Shown here in pieces: positions 21,379-31,939 of a stretch of DNA of 64,000 nt (position 1 is the first letter of the stretch; each line of letters starts with the position of its first letter). The DNA is from Costus lasius (Eukaryota; Streptophyta; Magnoliopsida; Zingiberales; Costaceae), in the NCBI GenBank assembly GCA_027563935.2, contig CM050451.1, positions 98,173,565-98,237,564 on the forward strand, read 5' to 3'. The position numbers were made by a program, and so were the translations under genes. Below the pieces are notes generated by a model. It was not told the origin of the DNA. It worked only from the letters and a program-made list of their open reading frames with translations, and did not search any database.

Positions 21379-23058
21379 TGTTGGGATATGCCCTTAAGGC
21401 TAATGTTTGAGGCCTTGGGTTATTATCAGTATCATGTATAAACTATGTATATATTTTATAAAGGCAATTGTTGTTATTCAGATTGTTACATTATCTGCTG
21501 CTGTATGTATACTTCTGAATAATGTCTCAGTGATGTTCAGCTTAGCTGATGTTAAGTGTTTTCCTTAGTCGAGATATCTTGGTGAACATGAGACAGCCTT
21601 GATATAATTGAGACTAATATGTGTTCTGATCTTATAGGATGCTTCGAGTATGGAATGAGATTTAGACACATAGATACATTGGATGTACTGGACTGACCCT
21701 ACTTAGGATATTCAATTGTTTGTCACAATGTGAATAATCCTTGTATGCAAGCAAGTGGCATATTCCCTCTGACTTGAGATCACTTATGTTTCTAAGTGAT
21801 GATTGGCATTGTCTTGAGGTAATTCAATATCATTTGAAAGATAATGGTTAAGGATTATCTTGGATGGTGGGCATGAGTCATGTTAGGGCACTAGTGATAG
21901 ATATAGGATTGCCTCTCCTAGATGGAGTGTGATGTTCTAAAGGGCCCCCTGGATGAGATGGTTGAGAAAGTGTATGGCCATACCCAGATGACTATGTTCA
22001 TCTGATCTAACCATTCTCATCGTGTTGGAATTACAGGTTTGACACGCTTGTCCAACAACAACATCCAGTGGCAAAGGGAACATGTATGCCCAGTGAATTG
22101 GATTCACACTTGTGCTGTGTTTTGGGAGTAGTCTTGGAAGACTCTTTCCTTCATATCGGGAGACAGTGATGTGTTGCTAGATACCCCTCTCTGATCGTGA
22201 TAACGTAAGTTATCGTTACCGACATTGAAGGAAACCCTTAGGGTCGCACAATTTGATGATATGGCTTACCTATGTCAGATCGTGTGGACTGGAATTATTC
22301 TAGTTCTGTTTAAAGCAATTTAAACTCTGATTGGAAGTGAGATCTAGTCTGATCATGTTTGATTGATTAGGACATATGATCGGTAAGCTTCGATCGGGAG
22401 AATTGATGCTTGATCGTAAAGATCAAGAGATTCAATGAGATGTGTGGTTAGATCTTGAGCCATTTGGTTCGAAGAGATCCAAACCATAGCTGGTTCGATT
22501 TGGTCCTTGAACCAAATGAATTGGACCGGTTCACTTAGGGTGAACGCATGGTTCAATTAAGAGGAGGTTTTCGAATGTTTATGGGGAGTTAATGAGAGGA
22601 AGTTACATATCAGTTTTGCTATTAGTCATGGTAACCGAACCTTCCTTTTTGGGCTCTTCCCTTCACGGTTTCGATTGTAACTCTCCTCTCCTCTTTGTCT
22701 TTGGGTGGTATGTGGAATAGACCTTCTTGACGAAAAGAAAAAAGGGGAAGACCGGCTAAGGGGGTGCACATCTCCTCTCCAAGACTCGATCAAAGAATCC
22801 TTGGCGACTTGCTAGCACAAGTAGCGCAAGGAAGGAAGCCTATCTCATCCTGTGTGCGATTCCTTCGGAGAAGAGGCACTCACCCCTTTCCTTCTTCCAA
22901 GCCGCCACTCAAATCATGGCTATGGTAACATCCTTAAATTGTTTTACAAGTCTTCAAGGTTGATTATATTATCAAGTCATGCGATTAGAAATTGACTCCT
23001 AGATTTCATACTTGCTGGAAAAATTTTGAATGATGCATGTTATCTAGGTTGCCTTTTA
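21379..23058 (+). repeat. Copia-A 3' LTR
   Basis: This uninterrupted 1680-bp LTR starts TGTTGGGATATGCCC and ends TTGCCTTTTA. It shows the undisturbed site at which Copia-B entered the 5' copy. Confidence 0.95.
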
Positions 23059-23063
23059 GTTAT

Positions 23064-24423
23064 TTGTATAGATATGGATGGTCACATAGGAGTTTGATGA
23101 TATACAAGATTTTATTGATGAAACAAATCCATTTTGGAATGTGATTAATTATACTATACTTGCTATGAATGAGTATTACTCATCATATTTACATAAGTCC
23201 CCTTGTTTGGTATCATCCCATTTAGGTATGGGATGGATGAGAGAAATAATACAAGGATATCCAAAAAGGTGTTGGAGAATGATGAGGATGGAGCAAAACG
23301 ATTTTGTACAATTGTGTCATATTTTAGAGAACTCATACAATTTGAAACCATAAAAAAACATATCTATTTATGAAAAGGTTGGGCTTTTTATCTATATATT
23401 AGCACAAGGGGCATCGAATAGGGAAGCACAAGAAAGATTTCAACATTCAGGTGAAACTATAAGTAGAATCTTCCATGAGGTGTTGAAATCAGTTTGTAAG
23501 TTTGCAAAGGTTATGATAGAGCCCATCCATAGAGAGTTTCGAGATACTCCACCAGAAATATTACGTGACAATCGTTATATGCCTCATTTTAAGTAAATTT
23601 TGATTATTTGTTCAAAGTTTATAAATGAGATATTATTTTATATTAATCCTTCTATTTTTTATAGGATTGCATCGGGGCTATTGATGGTACACATATAGAT
23701 GTAGTCGTCCCAATGCATGATCAGTTGTGATTTATAGGAAGAAAGGGTTGGCCAACCCAAAACGTGCTTGCTGCATGTTCCTTTGATATGAAATTTACAT
23801 ATGTATTAGTTTGATATGAAGGTACAGCTCATGATGCACGTGTTCTTACAAAGGCATTGACTTTAAATTTTCCAAAACCTCCTCCAAGTACGATACAAAA
23901 TTTTAACTTTTAGTCTTTTTTTATATCTTTATTCCAATTGCTAATTATAATTTTATTTGAAATTTATAGGGAAATATTATTTAGTTGATGCAGGATACTC
24001 ACAAATGAGTGGGTATCTTAGCCCATACAGAGGAGTGAGGTATCATCTTCAAGAATATCAATAAGGGCATCCACCACGAGGCCTTAAAGAAATATTTAAT
24101 AAAGCACACTCCTTCCTTAGAAGTTGTATTGAGCGGACTTTTGGAGTGTGGAAGAAGAGCTGGAATATATTACGCGATATGCCGTCGTTTGCATTTGAGA
24201 CTCAAGTTAAATATGTAGTCACATCAATGACACTACATAATTATATTTGGCAAACAATGATAACTGATGAGATTTTTCAGGAATTTTGATGCTAATCTTG
24301 ATTTTAGTACTTTAGCTGATTCAGAAGCCAGTGAGGAAGTTGTTGATGAGCAAGTTAATTTTATTCAAATAGATATGCAACGAAATCAGATTGCTCTAAG
24401 TCTAGTAGCATCACATCTATAAT
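23064..24423 (+). pseudogene. PIF/Harbinger DDE transposase (HARBI1-like), degenerate
   Basis: Exons of a plant HARBI1-type transposase run in order. The helical N-terminal part includes HLGMGWMREIIQGYPKRC and GASNREAQERFQHSGETISR. The first catalytic block DCIGAIDGTHIDVVVP is near 23666, the second block GTAHDARVLTKAL near 23825, YYLVDAGYSQMSGYLSPYRG near 23975, and the ERTFGVWKKSW block with the catalytic Glu near 24132. At least two intron-like gaps end in TATAG (about 23664 and 23969). Stops include TAA after YNLKP, stops before FIGRKGW, and TGA in place of the Trp of the usual GWEGSAHD. The frame ends in an acidic tail before TAA near 24421. The protein would cut and join the element ends; this copy cannot. 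Its partner ORF1 lies upstream of Copia-A. Confidence 0.85.
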
Positions 24424-24675
24424 TTAAATACTTATGTTTTGTTATTAGAATGAATATTGTTGTAATGAGGTGTAAAATATTTTGATATTTAACGTACAAT
24501 TTATTGTTTTGGTTAAACTTTTTGTATATTGTAGTACACATGACTCCACGTGTTATAAGTACTAGGAATACTTTTGTAAAATTGGTTAAAAATAACCTGC
24601 TTAATAACATAGCATAACTGCTGACCAGCACAGCTTTTGACCAGCACAATAGTTTATCCAAACACCACTCAGCTT
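24424..24675 (+). other. Probable 3' end of the Harbinger element
   Basis: AT-rich DNA ends in a block with CCAGCACAATAGTTTATCC and AAACACCAC (24640-24668). The reverse complement begins GTGGTGTTTGGATAA, the style of terminus found in plant PIF/Harbinger elements. I could not find the matching 5' inverted repeat. It may lie left of the window because the gypsy LTR at 90-2036 intervenes. Confidence 0.35.
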
Positions 24676-25245
24676 TTGCAACAAGCTATTCTTCAATCAA
24701 CAACAAGAAAAAAAAAACACTTTTGTGTGCTACAATACTATTGTATAGTAATATTTTAATAAATTATATTTCTATTGTGAAATTAAAAATAGATTCTCAA
24801 TTTTAAAATGTCATACTTACCTAATTAGAATTGATTCTTTATTATGTTTTCAATTGTCTTAATTGTGGCAACCGTAGAGCAATTTTATTCTCTTCATAAT
24901 TGACGTTGAATTTTGTTTTAATTGTCTTAATTGGTTAGCTTAAACACGTGCGGCGGTTGATTGATTTGTCAAAATTTACAGTAATTTCATAATTGTTTTA
25001 ATCATTTCTATTTAAATATTGATGTTCATTTTGGAAAAAAAAAATCTAACTATTGTGTTATAGGCAATAGCTTGCTAAAAATAAGTTAATCAGTAGAATT
25101 AAGGTTCTTTAACCTAATTGTCGTATTTCCGAGCTGTTAATGTGTAATTGTTTAATTGCCGTTGGGCAATTTACCTTAATCTTTTTATTGCGTAATTATG
25201 GCAATTTCAATTTTGATTTCATTTAATTGTTATGCTTTGCATAGT
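24676..25245. other. AT-rich DNA without recognisable features
   Basis: Low-complexity A/T-rich sequence on both strands with no convincing frame, repeat end or RNA gene. Confidence 0.5.
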
Positions 25246-25659
25246 ATTTCCTTGGAGGAATAATTAGAGGGGAGGGATGGATATTACTAAAATCCCTTGT
25301 TTCCTAAATACATTAGCTAGGATGGATGAATAAATGAGAGGATGGATACCTAAAAATTGATCCTTCAAATACGGGAGGAAAACTTGGCGGATGGCTCGTT
25401 CTCACCAAAATCACGCATGAAACACTCTCTCCCCCGAAATCGCCCATCGTCTCTCACGATCAGCCCTCTCTCCCCGAAATTGTCCGAAAGCCACGAAGCA
25501 TCGCTGACCCGCCGCCTCCAACTTGCCTCCAGCTTTCAGCCCGCCTCCAGCCAACCTCCAACCTGCCCCCCACCTCAAGCTTGCTTGGATGAGCTCAGGG
25601 GAGGAGGGAGGCGGAGGACGACGAGCAAGAGCTAGTGGTGGGGGAGGAGCGGCGGGGTG

Positions 25660-25854
25660 ATGCTAGAGGGGTATGTGGAGGCGAAGTGTAGTGGGGAGGA
25701 GGGATCAGAGGATGTTGCGAGGATGAAGAGCCAGACGGATGAGGACCTGGATGAGCTCAAGGGGTGCCTCGACCTCAGGTTCGGGATTGGGTTCAACTAT
25801 GACAAGATCCCTGATCTCTGCGGCACGCTCCTAGCGTTGGAGCTATGCTACTAG
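25660..25854 (+). pseudogene. DUF1685-like gene fragment, copy 1
   Basis: The frame reads MLEGYVEA, then SGEEGSEDVARMKS, then TDEDLDELKGCLDLRFG, then NYDKIPDLCGTL and ALELCY before TAG. This is the conserved C-terminal motif of plant DUF1685 proteins, whose usual form is a Ser/Arg-rich lead-in, SLTDEDLDELKG, a glycine/phenylalanine motif and TLPALELCY. Family function is unknown. The copy lacks the N-terminal half in any continuous frame and stops directly after LCY, where family members continue. It lies inside a GC-rich block that is duplicated in tandem. I infer capture by a transposable element; a decayed local gene copy is the alternative. Recognition is from the motif only. Confidence 0.55.
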
Positions 25855-25859
25855 ACAGC

Positions 25860-26132
25860 GTGCCTCCAGCTAGCCTCCCGCCTCCAGCTTGCCTAGATGA
25901 GCTCAGGAGAGGAGGGAGGCGGAGGACGACGAGCAGGAGCTAGTGGTGTCGGAGGCAGCATAGGAGGAAGAAGAGGAGATTGTGTGGAGAGGATGGAGGC
26001 GTGAAGAGCCATGGCGACGGAAGAGTGGTGGGGTGATGCTCGAGGGGTACGTGGAGGCAGCGAGCAGTAGGGAGGAGGGATCAGAGGGCGTTGCGAGGAC
26101 GGAGATCCTGACGGACGAGAGCTTGGATGATA
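25860..26132 (+). pseudogene. DUF1685-like gene fragment, copy 2
   Basis: A second, diverged copy of the upstream block repeats CCTCCAGCTTGCCT, then ATGAGCTCAGG and GGAGGCGGAGGACGACG. It then reads MLEGYVEAASSREEGSEGVAR followed by LTDESLDD from 26036. It breaks off in the middle of the conserved motif where copy 1 continues. In this copy ILTDES is closer to the family form SLTDED than the SQTDED of copy 1. Confidence 0.5.
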
Positions 26133-26245
26133 ACTCTGGACACGTGAAAATCACGTGATCCTTTCTAATGGATTGTATTTCTTTTCTTTGCGGATTGTTA
26201 ATCCATTCCCTTTTCTTTTACATCCATTCAAGGAAACAGACTGTT

Positions 26246-26578
26246 GAGTACAACAACAAAGGAATTAAGATATTATTTCTATTGTCATAAATGAATAAAT
26301 ATTTCTGTAGAAAAGTTACCTTATTAAATTAAAAATAATATAATTATAAAAGTTTATAATAATAATACATTCATTATTGTATAATAATTCAATTGGGTCA
26401 ATCGGATTTTAAAGCGACCCATGTCTTAAATTCTTTAATTAAAATTTCTTGTGTCTCTATTCGACGAGACATTTTTCTCTTTTAATTAAATCTATAATGC
26501 TTGATACATAAGCATTATTTAGTTGTACCTTATTAAAAACCTACAGTTTAGCCCTGTGCATGAAGTAGTAGCCTTTTG

Positions 26579-26624
<46 letters not shown>

Positions 26625-26889
26625 GCTATCAGCTTGTTGAAAGAGCAGCTCCAAGTGGTAAGATATAAAAATAAATAAATAAAAACTAATAATTTAATAA
26701 AATCACTTTTAAAATAGATTAATAATTCTATCTTAAATAGAATTAATTTTGTTTTAATAAAACATATTTTGTTTTGTTTTATAATAAAAAAAATTTTATC
26801 ATGCAATTTAATTTAAATTTCAATATCTCAAATTTTTTTAAATTCATTTAAAAATGATAATGTCATTTATAAATTAGGCTAATGATCCT
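26246..26889. other. AT-rich DNA with an AAT microsatellite
   Basis: Very A/T-rich sequence with no convincing gene. The perfect trinucleotide run (AAT)n lies at about 26583-26623. Confidence 0.7.
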
Positions 26890-28744
26890 AACAGTGGGGG
26901 CTAGCCTAGTTTATAGTATAACTTTTATTTGTATGACACATCTGATGGATCACTCATAAGGGATCCTGGCGTATGGTGGGAATTCTATTTTGGGCCATAG
27001 CTTTCACTGTTATTAAATTTTAAAATTGGCCTGGGGATTCCCAATAGTTAGGCATGAGGTGCTAATGTAGGTATATGGGTATATCAGTGATAGATATACT
27101 GGACCGACCTACTGTGAGACTCTGACTTGGTGTCATGACTTAACCTCACAAGTGACAGGAGATGCATTGATCCCTTGACTTGAGGTCATTGACTCTTCTA
27201 TATGGTTAGGGGCATGCTTTGATATAACCTAACACCTCACTATAGTTGGGAGGTCATAACGGTTGTCATTAAGTATGTCACGACCCATATGAGAAGATCA
27301 ATGGACAGACAAAGGATTTGCTCATTCCTGAGGGAAGCTTGATATCCACGGGCCCCTTATGGTTGCATGACTGAAAGTGTATGGCTATACTCAGGTGAAA
27401 GCCTGATTTAGTCATGACCATGAGATTGGGTGAAAACAAGTGGTGACACACTTGTCCAATCAGATATCAGTTTGGCAAAGAGGTTGTAATGCATCGATAC
27501 CTTATTGCGATGATGGGAATGTCGATGTCGATATCCATTCTGAAGACTTGGGTAGTAGCGATGCACTGCTAGGCGCCACTCATACTTGTGATGACCTTAG
27601 TTCATCATTGCCAATGTCAGAGGAACCTATAGGGTCGCACACTTTCATACTCGAGTTCTCGTATTGATTAGGTAGCCTTATTGATTGAGTTATTGGATAA
27701 CTAGGATCTATTTGAGAGATTTCATCATCACCAATGGCTTTGATGAGATAGAAGAAGCTTATTGAAGCCAAACTTTATTTTTGCTAGGTTGACACAAAGT
27801 TAACCATGGTTGAGCCACATTTGACTTGGGTTGCATTGGATTAGATCCAATGGCTTAATTAACCTGTGTAATGAACTTTGGGCTAGCCCATTATCCAGTG
27901 GGGGCCTTCTAATAAGTTGTCATGAAGAGATAAGAGGGCATAAGGGTATAATGGGGAGAAAATCTTCATATATGCGGCTAAGGGGTATAATGGGGTTAAG
28001 TGTTGGTGCCTAATGCTTCATTAGGCATTTCTTAGCCACCTATGCCTCTTCCTTGGAAGGAAAGCTTGCCTCTATGGCAAGGCTTCGGGCGCATATGGGT
28101 TGGTGGACTTGTATGGCAAGTCCTAGGCGCATATGGTTGATGGCTAGGTGTTTATGGTAAAGGCTTGGAGTCTTTCCTTACATCTAACCCTTGCCACCCA
28201 CTCTCCCATTACCCTAGCTGGATTGTCCTCATAACCATGCACCTATATACCTTGTCTTGCTGCCCCTTTCTTTGATAATATTCAAATTACATGCGAGAGC
28301 AAGAAGCGGGGCAAAAGCAAAGGTGATCTTGGTGCATGTCTTGTTCCTCATAGCCGCAAGTCTTCCTCTTTCTTTCCTCTTGGTGCAATAAAAGCAAGAA
28401 CTTGGCAGCATCATCTCCCTCCTCCTTTCTCTTGGCACTTCATCCCTTGAAGGTGGCGCAAGTTTTGTAGGAGGCTCGCTAAGGCATGGATCTTCTTCCC
28501 AAGGTAAGCACCGGGAGTGGAAGAAGGGAACTCGAGCATTGGCTGTGTGTGAGACTGCAAAGGGTGCACGCTTGGGCGCTTACATTGACATCGCTCCTCT
28601 TTGCTCTTAGGTATCTATTCTATCACATCGTGTAGACCCCCTCGCTTGTAACGATCCTCTAGATTTTTGGGACTGACCTGTTTCGGGGATTTGCTTCCGT
28701 TGTGTATGTATGTAAAATTTTAAAATCCCTGTGGTTTCCCAACA
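26890..28744 (+). mobile_element. Third copia family: truncated 5' LTR
   Basis: The right end is precise: ..GTGGTTTCCCAACA, one base, then TGGTATCAGAGC. The LTR should therefore start TGTTGGGAAACC, which I cannot find, so the left part is lost and the boundary at 26890 is approximate. The middle has a block (TATACTGGACCGACCTACTG near 27107) organised like the Copia-A/B LTRs (TGTACTGGACTGACCCTACT), which suggests a related family. GC-rich gene-like DNA at 28230-28600 holds no long frame. Confidence 0.65.
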
Positions 28745-28745
28745 G

Positions 28746-28757
28746 TGGTATCAGAGC
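28746..28757 (+). promoter_or_regulatory. Primer-binding site (tRNA-iMet) of the third copia
   Basis: TGGTATCAGAGC follows the LTR end after one base. Confidence 0.9.
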
Positions 28758-29289
28758 AACTTGTGAGACTCGAACAATATTCTTAATGCTTTTGTATGCT
28801 CAAATGCCATTCAAATTTTCGAAAATTATTGTATGCACATGTTGTTTTTCTAAAGTAGAAAAATTGTAGGTTTCTTGTTCCTAACTTCTATTCAAAATCC
28901 TTTGGTCTTTTGCTTTCTTCACATGGTGGGATAGACCCATATGTGGAAGAAATAATTTCTCCTCTCATGGTGGGATAGACCCACTATGTAAGACTTGTTG
29001 AGATTATGCGGGGTATGGACTGAGTGATTGCCATAATCTTAGCAAGTTAAGGATTGCAAGTTGGTAACCTGTATGCCACTTGTAGACTCCTGAGAGAAAT
29101 AAAGAACCAAAGATTTGCAATAAGAGGTTGAGGAAGAGAGACATGTTTTGATGAAAAACTAAATTTTAGCTTTTGTGTTTTTCATGAGCATATAGAAAAG
29201 CAAGAGAAAAATATCTTGTTTGTGCATTGTGTTGTGGCCATAGTGAAGCCCTTTGTACGCCTGTGATGTATTTGTGTTAAGCCTGCGTG
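28758..29289 (+). mobile_element. Leader of the third copia, left of the hAT insertion
   Basis: Non-coding leader DNA holding a short direct repeat, CATGGTGGGATAGACCCA, at about 28922 and 28967. It ends in CCTGCGTG, the target site of the hAT element. The leader appears to continue at 30473 for a few hundred bases; no gag frame follows. Confidence 0.5.
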
Positions 29290-30472
29290 TAGGGCTGTCC
29301 ATTCGGTTTGACCCGAACTGAACCGAACTGGTTTGGGTCAAACCGATTTTTTTTTATATGTATAAAAATAACCGAAGCCGAACCGAACCGTATTATGTAA
29401 AAACCGAAAATGAACCGAACCGAATCTTTCGGTTCAGTTCGGTTCAAACCGAAAAAAAAACCGAATTTAGAATAAATAATCATGGAAACGTGCAGTGGGT
29501 GGGAGGCGTAAGAAGCGTGTTGCGTTGCATTGGCCGGAAGAAAATTCTGGTCGAAGATCTTTGCCCAAGGTAGGTTAGGGGAAACCGGGGTCGCCTTGAC
29601 ACTATAGTGGCAGCCGAGGGCAGTCACAACGGCGCCAAGATCGCTCGTTCGACTCGACGGCTAAGAACTTCGGACGTGCTGCAGCAGTAGGTGAAAGCGA
29701 CCGCACCAGATCCCACGCGCACTTGAGCTTCTCGGCGATCTGGCTGCCGTCGGAGGAGGAGAGGTGGATGGCGAATCAGAGATTGAGGCGCTTCGATGGC
29801 TCGGCGGAAGGGACGATGGCAGGGGTACGACGACGAGTGCCGCTGGCAATGGCGGAACGGAGTAAGGGACGATGGCGGAGAGATGGCGACGAGAATTTGA
29901 AGCGACAGAGCTTGATATTTTTTCTTCAGAGAAGCAGGCTTGGGCACAAGTCACATAGCATTAGCTGTGTGAGAGCATTTAATGCAAATGCGTGAGACGT
30001 CAGACATCGTTTTGATAAATATGTATTTTTTATGTGTATGCTTGAGAGCCTTTAATGCAAATGCGTGACAGCTTGAGACGTTTTGATAATTATATAATTT
30101 TTTTATATGTATGCGTGAGAGTATATGCTATAGTAATTAAAGATTTTGTGACTTTTGTCAGAGCATTAATGCAAATGCATGAGTGAGACGTTTGTATAAT
30201 AACGAAAAATTTGAAATTGAAAGATTTGATCAAATTATATATGATTCGGTGCAATTAATGCACCAATAGCCGAATCCTGCATTCGTTCACACGCTATGTC
30301 GGTTCGGGTTTAAATAAATTTTTTTATCAAAATCAAAATCAACCCAATGGAAAATTAAATTTTCATAACCCGAACCGAACCCGATTTATGTTGTGTCAAC
30401 CCGAACCGAACCGACAAAATCGGTTCGGTTCGATTCGGTTTGTCGGTTTAACCCGACTAATGGACAACCCTA
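29290..30472. mobile_element. Non-autonomous hAT transposon, 1183 bp
   Basis: The ends are TAGGGCTGTCCATTCGG at the left and, in reverse complement, TAGGGTTGTCCATTAGTCGG at the right. They are flanked by the perfect 8-bp duplication CCTGCGTG at 29282-29289 and 30473-30480. Eight-base duplications and TAGGG-type inverted termini identify the hAT superfamily. Subterminal regions are packed with CGGTT/AACCG words, the likely transposase-binding sites. The interior has a GC-rich stretch (29500-29940) without a transposase and three degenerate copies of a TTTAATGCAAATGCGTGA unit (29968-30195). There is no coding capacity for mobility. Confidence 0.92.
29968..30195 (+). repeat. Three-copy tandem repeat inside the hAT element
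   Basis: Units around 29968, 30041 and 30158 share GAGAGC-TTTAATGCAAATGCGTGA followed by GACGTTT-TGATAAT-TAT. Spacing is about 75 and 117 bp, so the array is irregular. Confidence 0.6.
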
Positions 30473-30480
30473 CCTGCGTG

Positions 30481-31829
30481 TTTTTTCTTTTTCAATTGCA
30501 CGAAGAAGATTAAGTGGCGCATCCTTCATGAAGTCTTGGCATTGGCACAACTCTTGATGGCGCATCATGCAAGGTGGTGCTTGTTTGGGTTTGACTAAAC
30601 CATAGGGTTTGAGTGCAACCCCTCTTGGAGCATGCATGGTGGCACATCTTGGTTGGTGGCGCAAAGAGCAAGGCATTGGAAAATCGCTGTGACACAAACA
30701 ACAAAGATCAACGAAGGAGATTAATCAACAAAGATTCTCTTTCAATCAGTCGAAGAGAGAATCCTGAGATGGGCGGGTTCGGATCGTCTGAACGAAGAAC
30801 ACAAAATCCATAAAAAATATAGAATCAGATGTACATAAGACAATTACCTAAATTGATCCTCACTATCTCAGCAAGAAGGAAAGGATATCTGTGATTATCA
30901 TTGGGCCTTTGATCAGATTACAGGGTTCGTGTCCACTTCCTAATCGGTCCCTCAGCAACTCTCAACACACCTCTTTCTTCCGCCATCCACATTCCACATA
31001 AGGTTAATTGGTGTGAAATCTTAGACAGTCGCTGGCTAAGAGCCCGATTGAAGTAACACCTCTTTGCAAATATTTGATGCCATCTCCTCTATCGCCCCAA
31101 TGGAAGGGCCATTGACAAGCGTCGCCTCCCTTTGAAACACATCGTCTACACCATTCCACCTCCACTCAGGCGCCTCTTCTGCCTATACTCAGCAAGGCCG
31201 CCGCTTTTCCTCTTTGCTGGCTTCCTTCCTGTGTCTCAACTAGAATCAAATTTGCAGAGGCCTCCGCCTGCAGCATGCTCATCCTCTTCCCCGAAGTCTT
31301 TATCAACAAGCAAACTCCTCTCGCTAGCTGTTTCCTTACCTCCATCGACGCCATCTCCTCAACAACCACCGAACTTGCTGCTACTTAACACAGAGGGCCG
31401 CCATCGCTGGATTCATCCCTTCAGCGCCTCACTTCTGCTTCCCTTTGAGACCCAAATTGTTACAGCGATCTCCAGGGAGCAGCTCGTGGTCACCTTCACC
31501 GGAGCTTAGCAATGCCGCCGCTTCTCCTCCCTGCTAATTTCGCTCCTACGCCTCAATCGGAAGCAACTTATGGTCGCCTATCGCCTCGTCGTTATCGGGA
31601 ATTCACATGAGTCAAAGAACTTTACTCTTTGACTTAGGAAATAATAAAAAAATTAAAATAAAAAGAAAATAAATAAATAAATATGTGTGATAAAACGAGA
31701 TGATATTAACAACCATGGCTGATTTAGTCTGCTTGCTAAATGATTTGGACTTAACTCAAGTCGCTAAATGTTGACTCCAAAAGAAAATTTTTAAAACATT
31801 CTCAATAATAATAAATACTTAAAAGCCTT
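30481..31829. other. Anonymous sequence
   Basis: The first ~240 bp probably continue the third copia leader. From about 30900 to 31610 the base composition rises in G+C and an open frame of 125 codons (31132-31509) encodes a Pro/Ser/Leu-rich peptide. I recognise no family, and the composition alone could explain the open frame. The rest is A/T-rich. Confidence 0.4.
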
Positions 31830-31925
31830 TTACCATCGTGGTGAAATATTATTTGGGAGGTACGTCGACGTTTATCGTCAGGGAATAACTCCACAATATG
31901 ATATTTCGTTCATCAAAGCTAAGGT
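31830..31925 (+). repeat. Left flanking copy of a direct repeat around the minisatellite
   Basis: The block AAATATTATTTGGGAGGTACG followed by a CGTCAGGGAATAACTCCACAATATGA segment recurs, diverged, at about 32670-32745 on the other side of the 42-bp array. Confidence 0.6.
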
Positions 31926-31939
31926 ATTTTTTTTCAAAT

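Larger units (their letters stand above)
5483..23058 (+). mobile_element. Copia-A: full-length Ty1/copia retrotransposon split by Copia-B
   Basis: The element is bounded by TGTTGGGATATGCCC at 5483 and ..GGTTGCCTTTTA at 23058, with target duplications GTTAT at 5478-5482 and 23059-23063. Removing Copia-B and its duplicated GTACA leaves about 8.47 kb: a 1679-bp 5' LTR, a tRNA-iMet primer site, a ~1.2-kb leader, one gag-pol frame, a polypurine tract and a 1680-bp 3' LTR. The LTR pair differs at about 17 sites by eye (about 1%), so the insertion is recent. It landed in the spacer between the two Harbinger genes. The LTRs end in TG..TA rather than the canonical TG..CA. Confidence 0.95.
25246..26236 (+). 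mobile_element. Candidate gene-capturing non-autonomous element
   Basis: A GC-rich island sits in AT-rich surroundings. It is bracketed by TTTCCTTGGAGGAAT on the left (about 25248) and by ATTCAAGGAAACAG on the right (about 26226), so the outermost eight bases form an inverted repeat, and both sides continue with related GGGA(A)TGG words. I see no secure target duplication. The interior carries two diverged copies of a host gene fragment (25508-25854 and 25860-26132). Confidence 0.35.

Noticed and set aside
31132..31509. 125-codon Pro/Ser/Leu-rich open frame
   Set aside because: No family resemblance, no intron signals, and the composition favours chance openness; noted only in the anonymous region entry.
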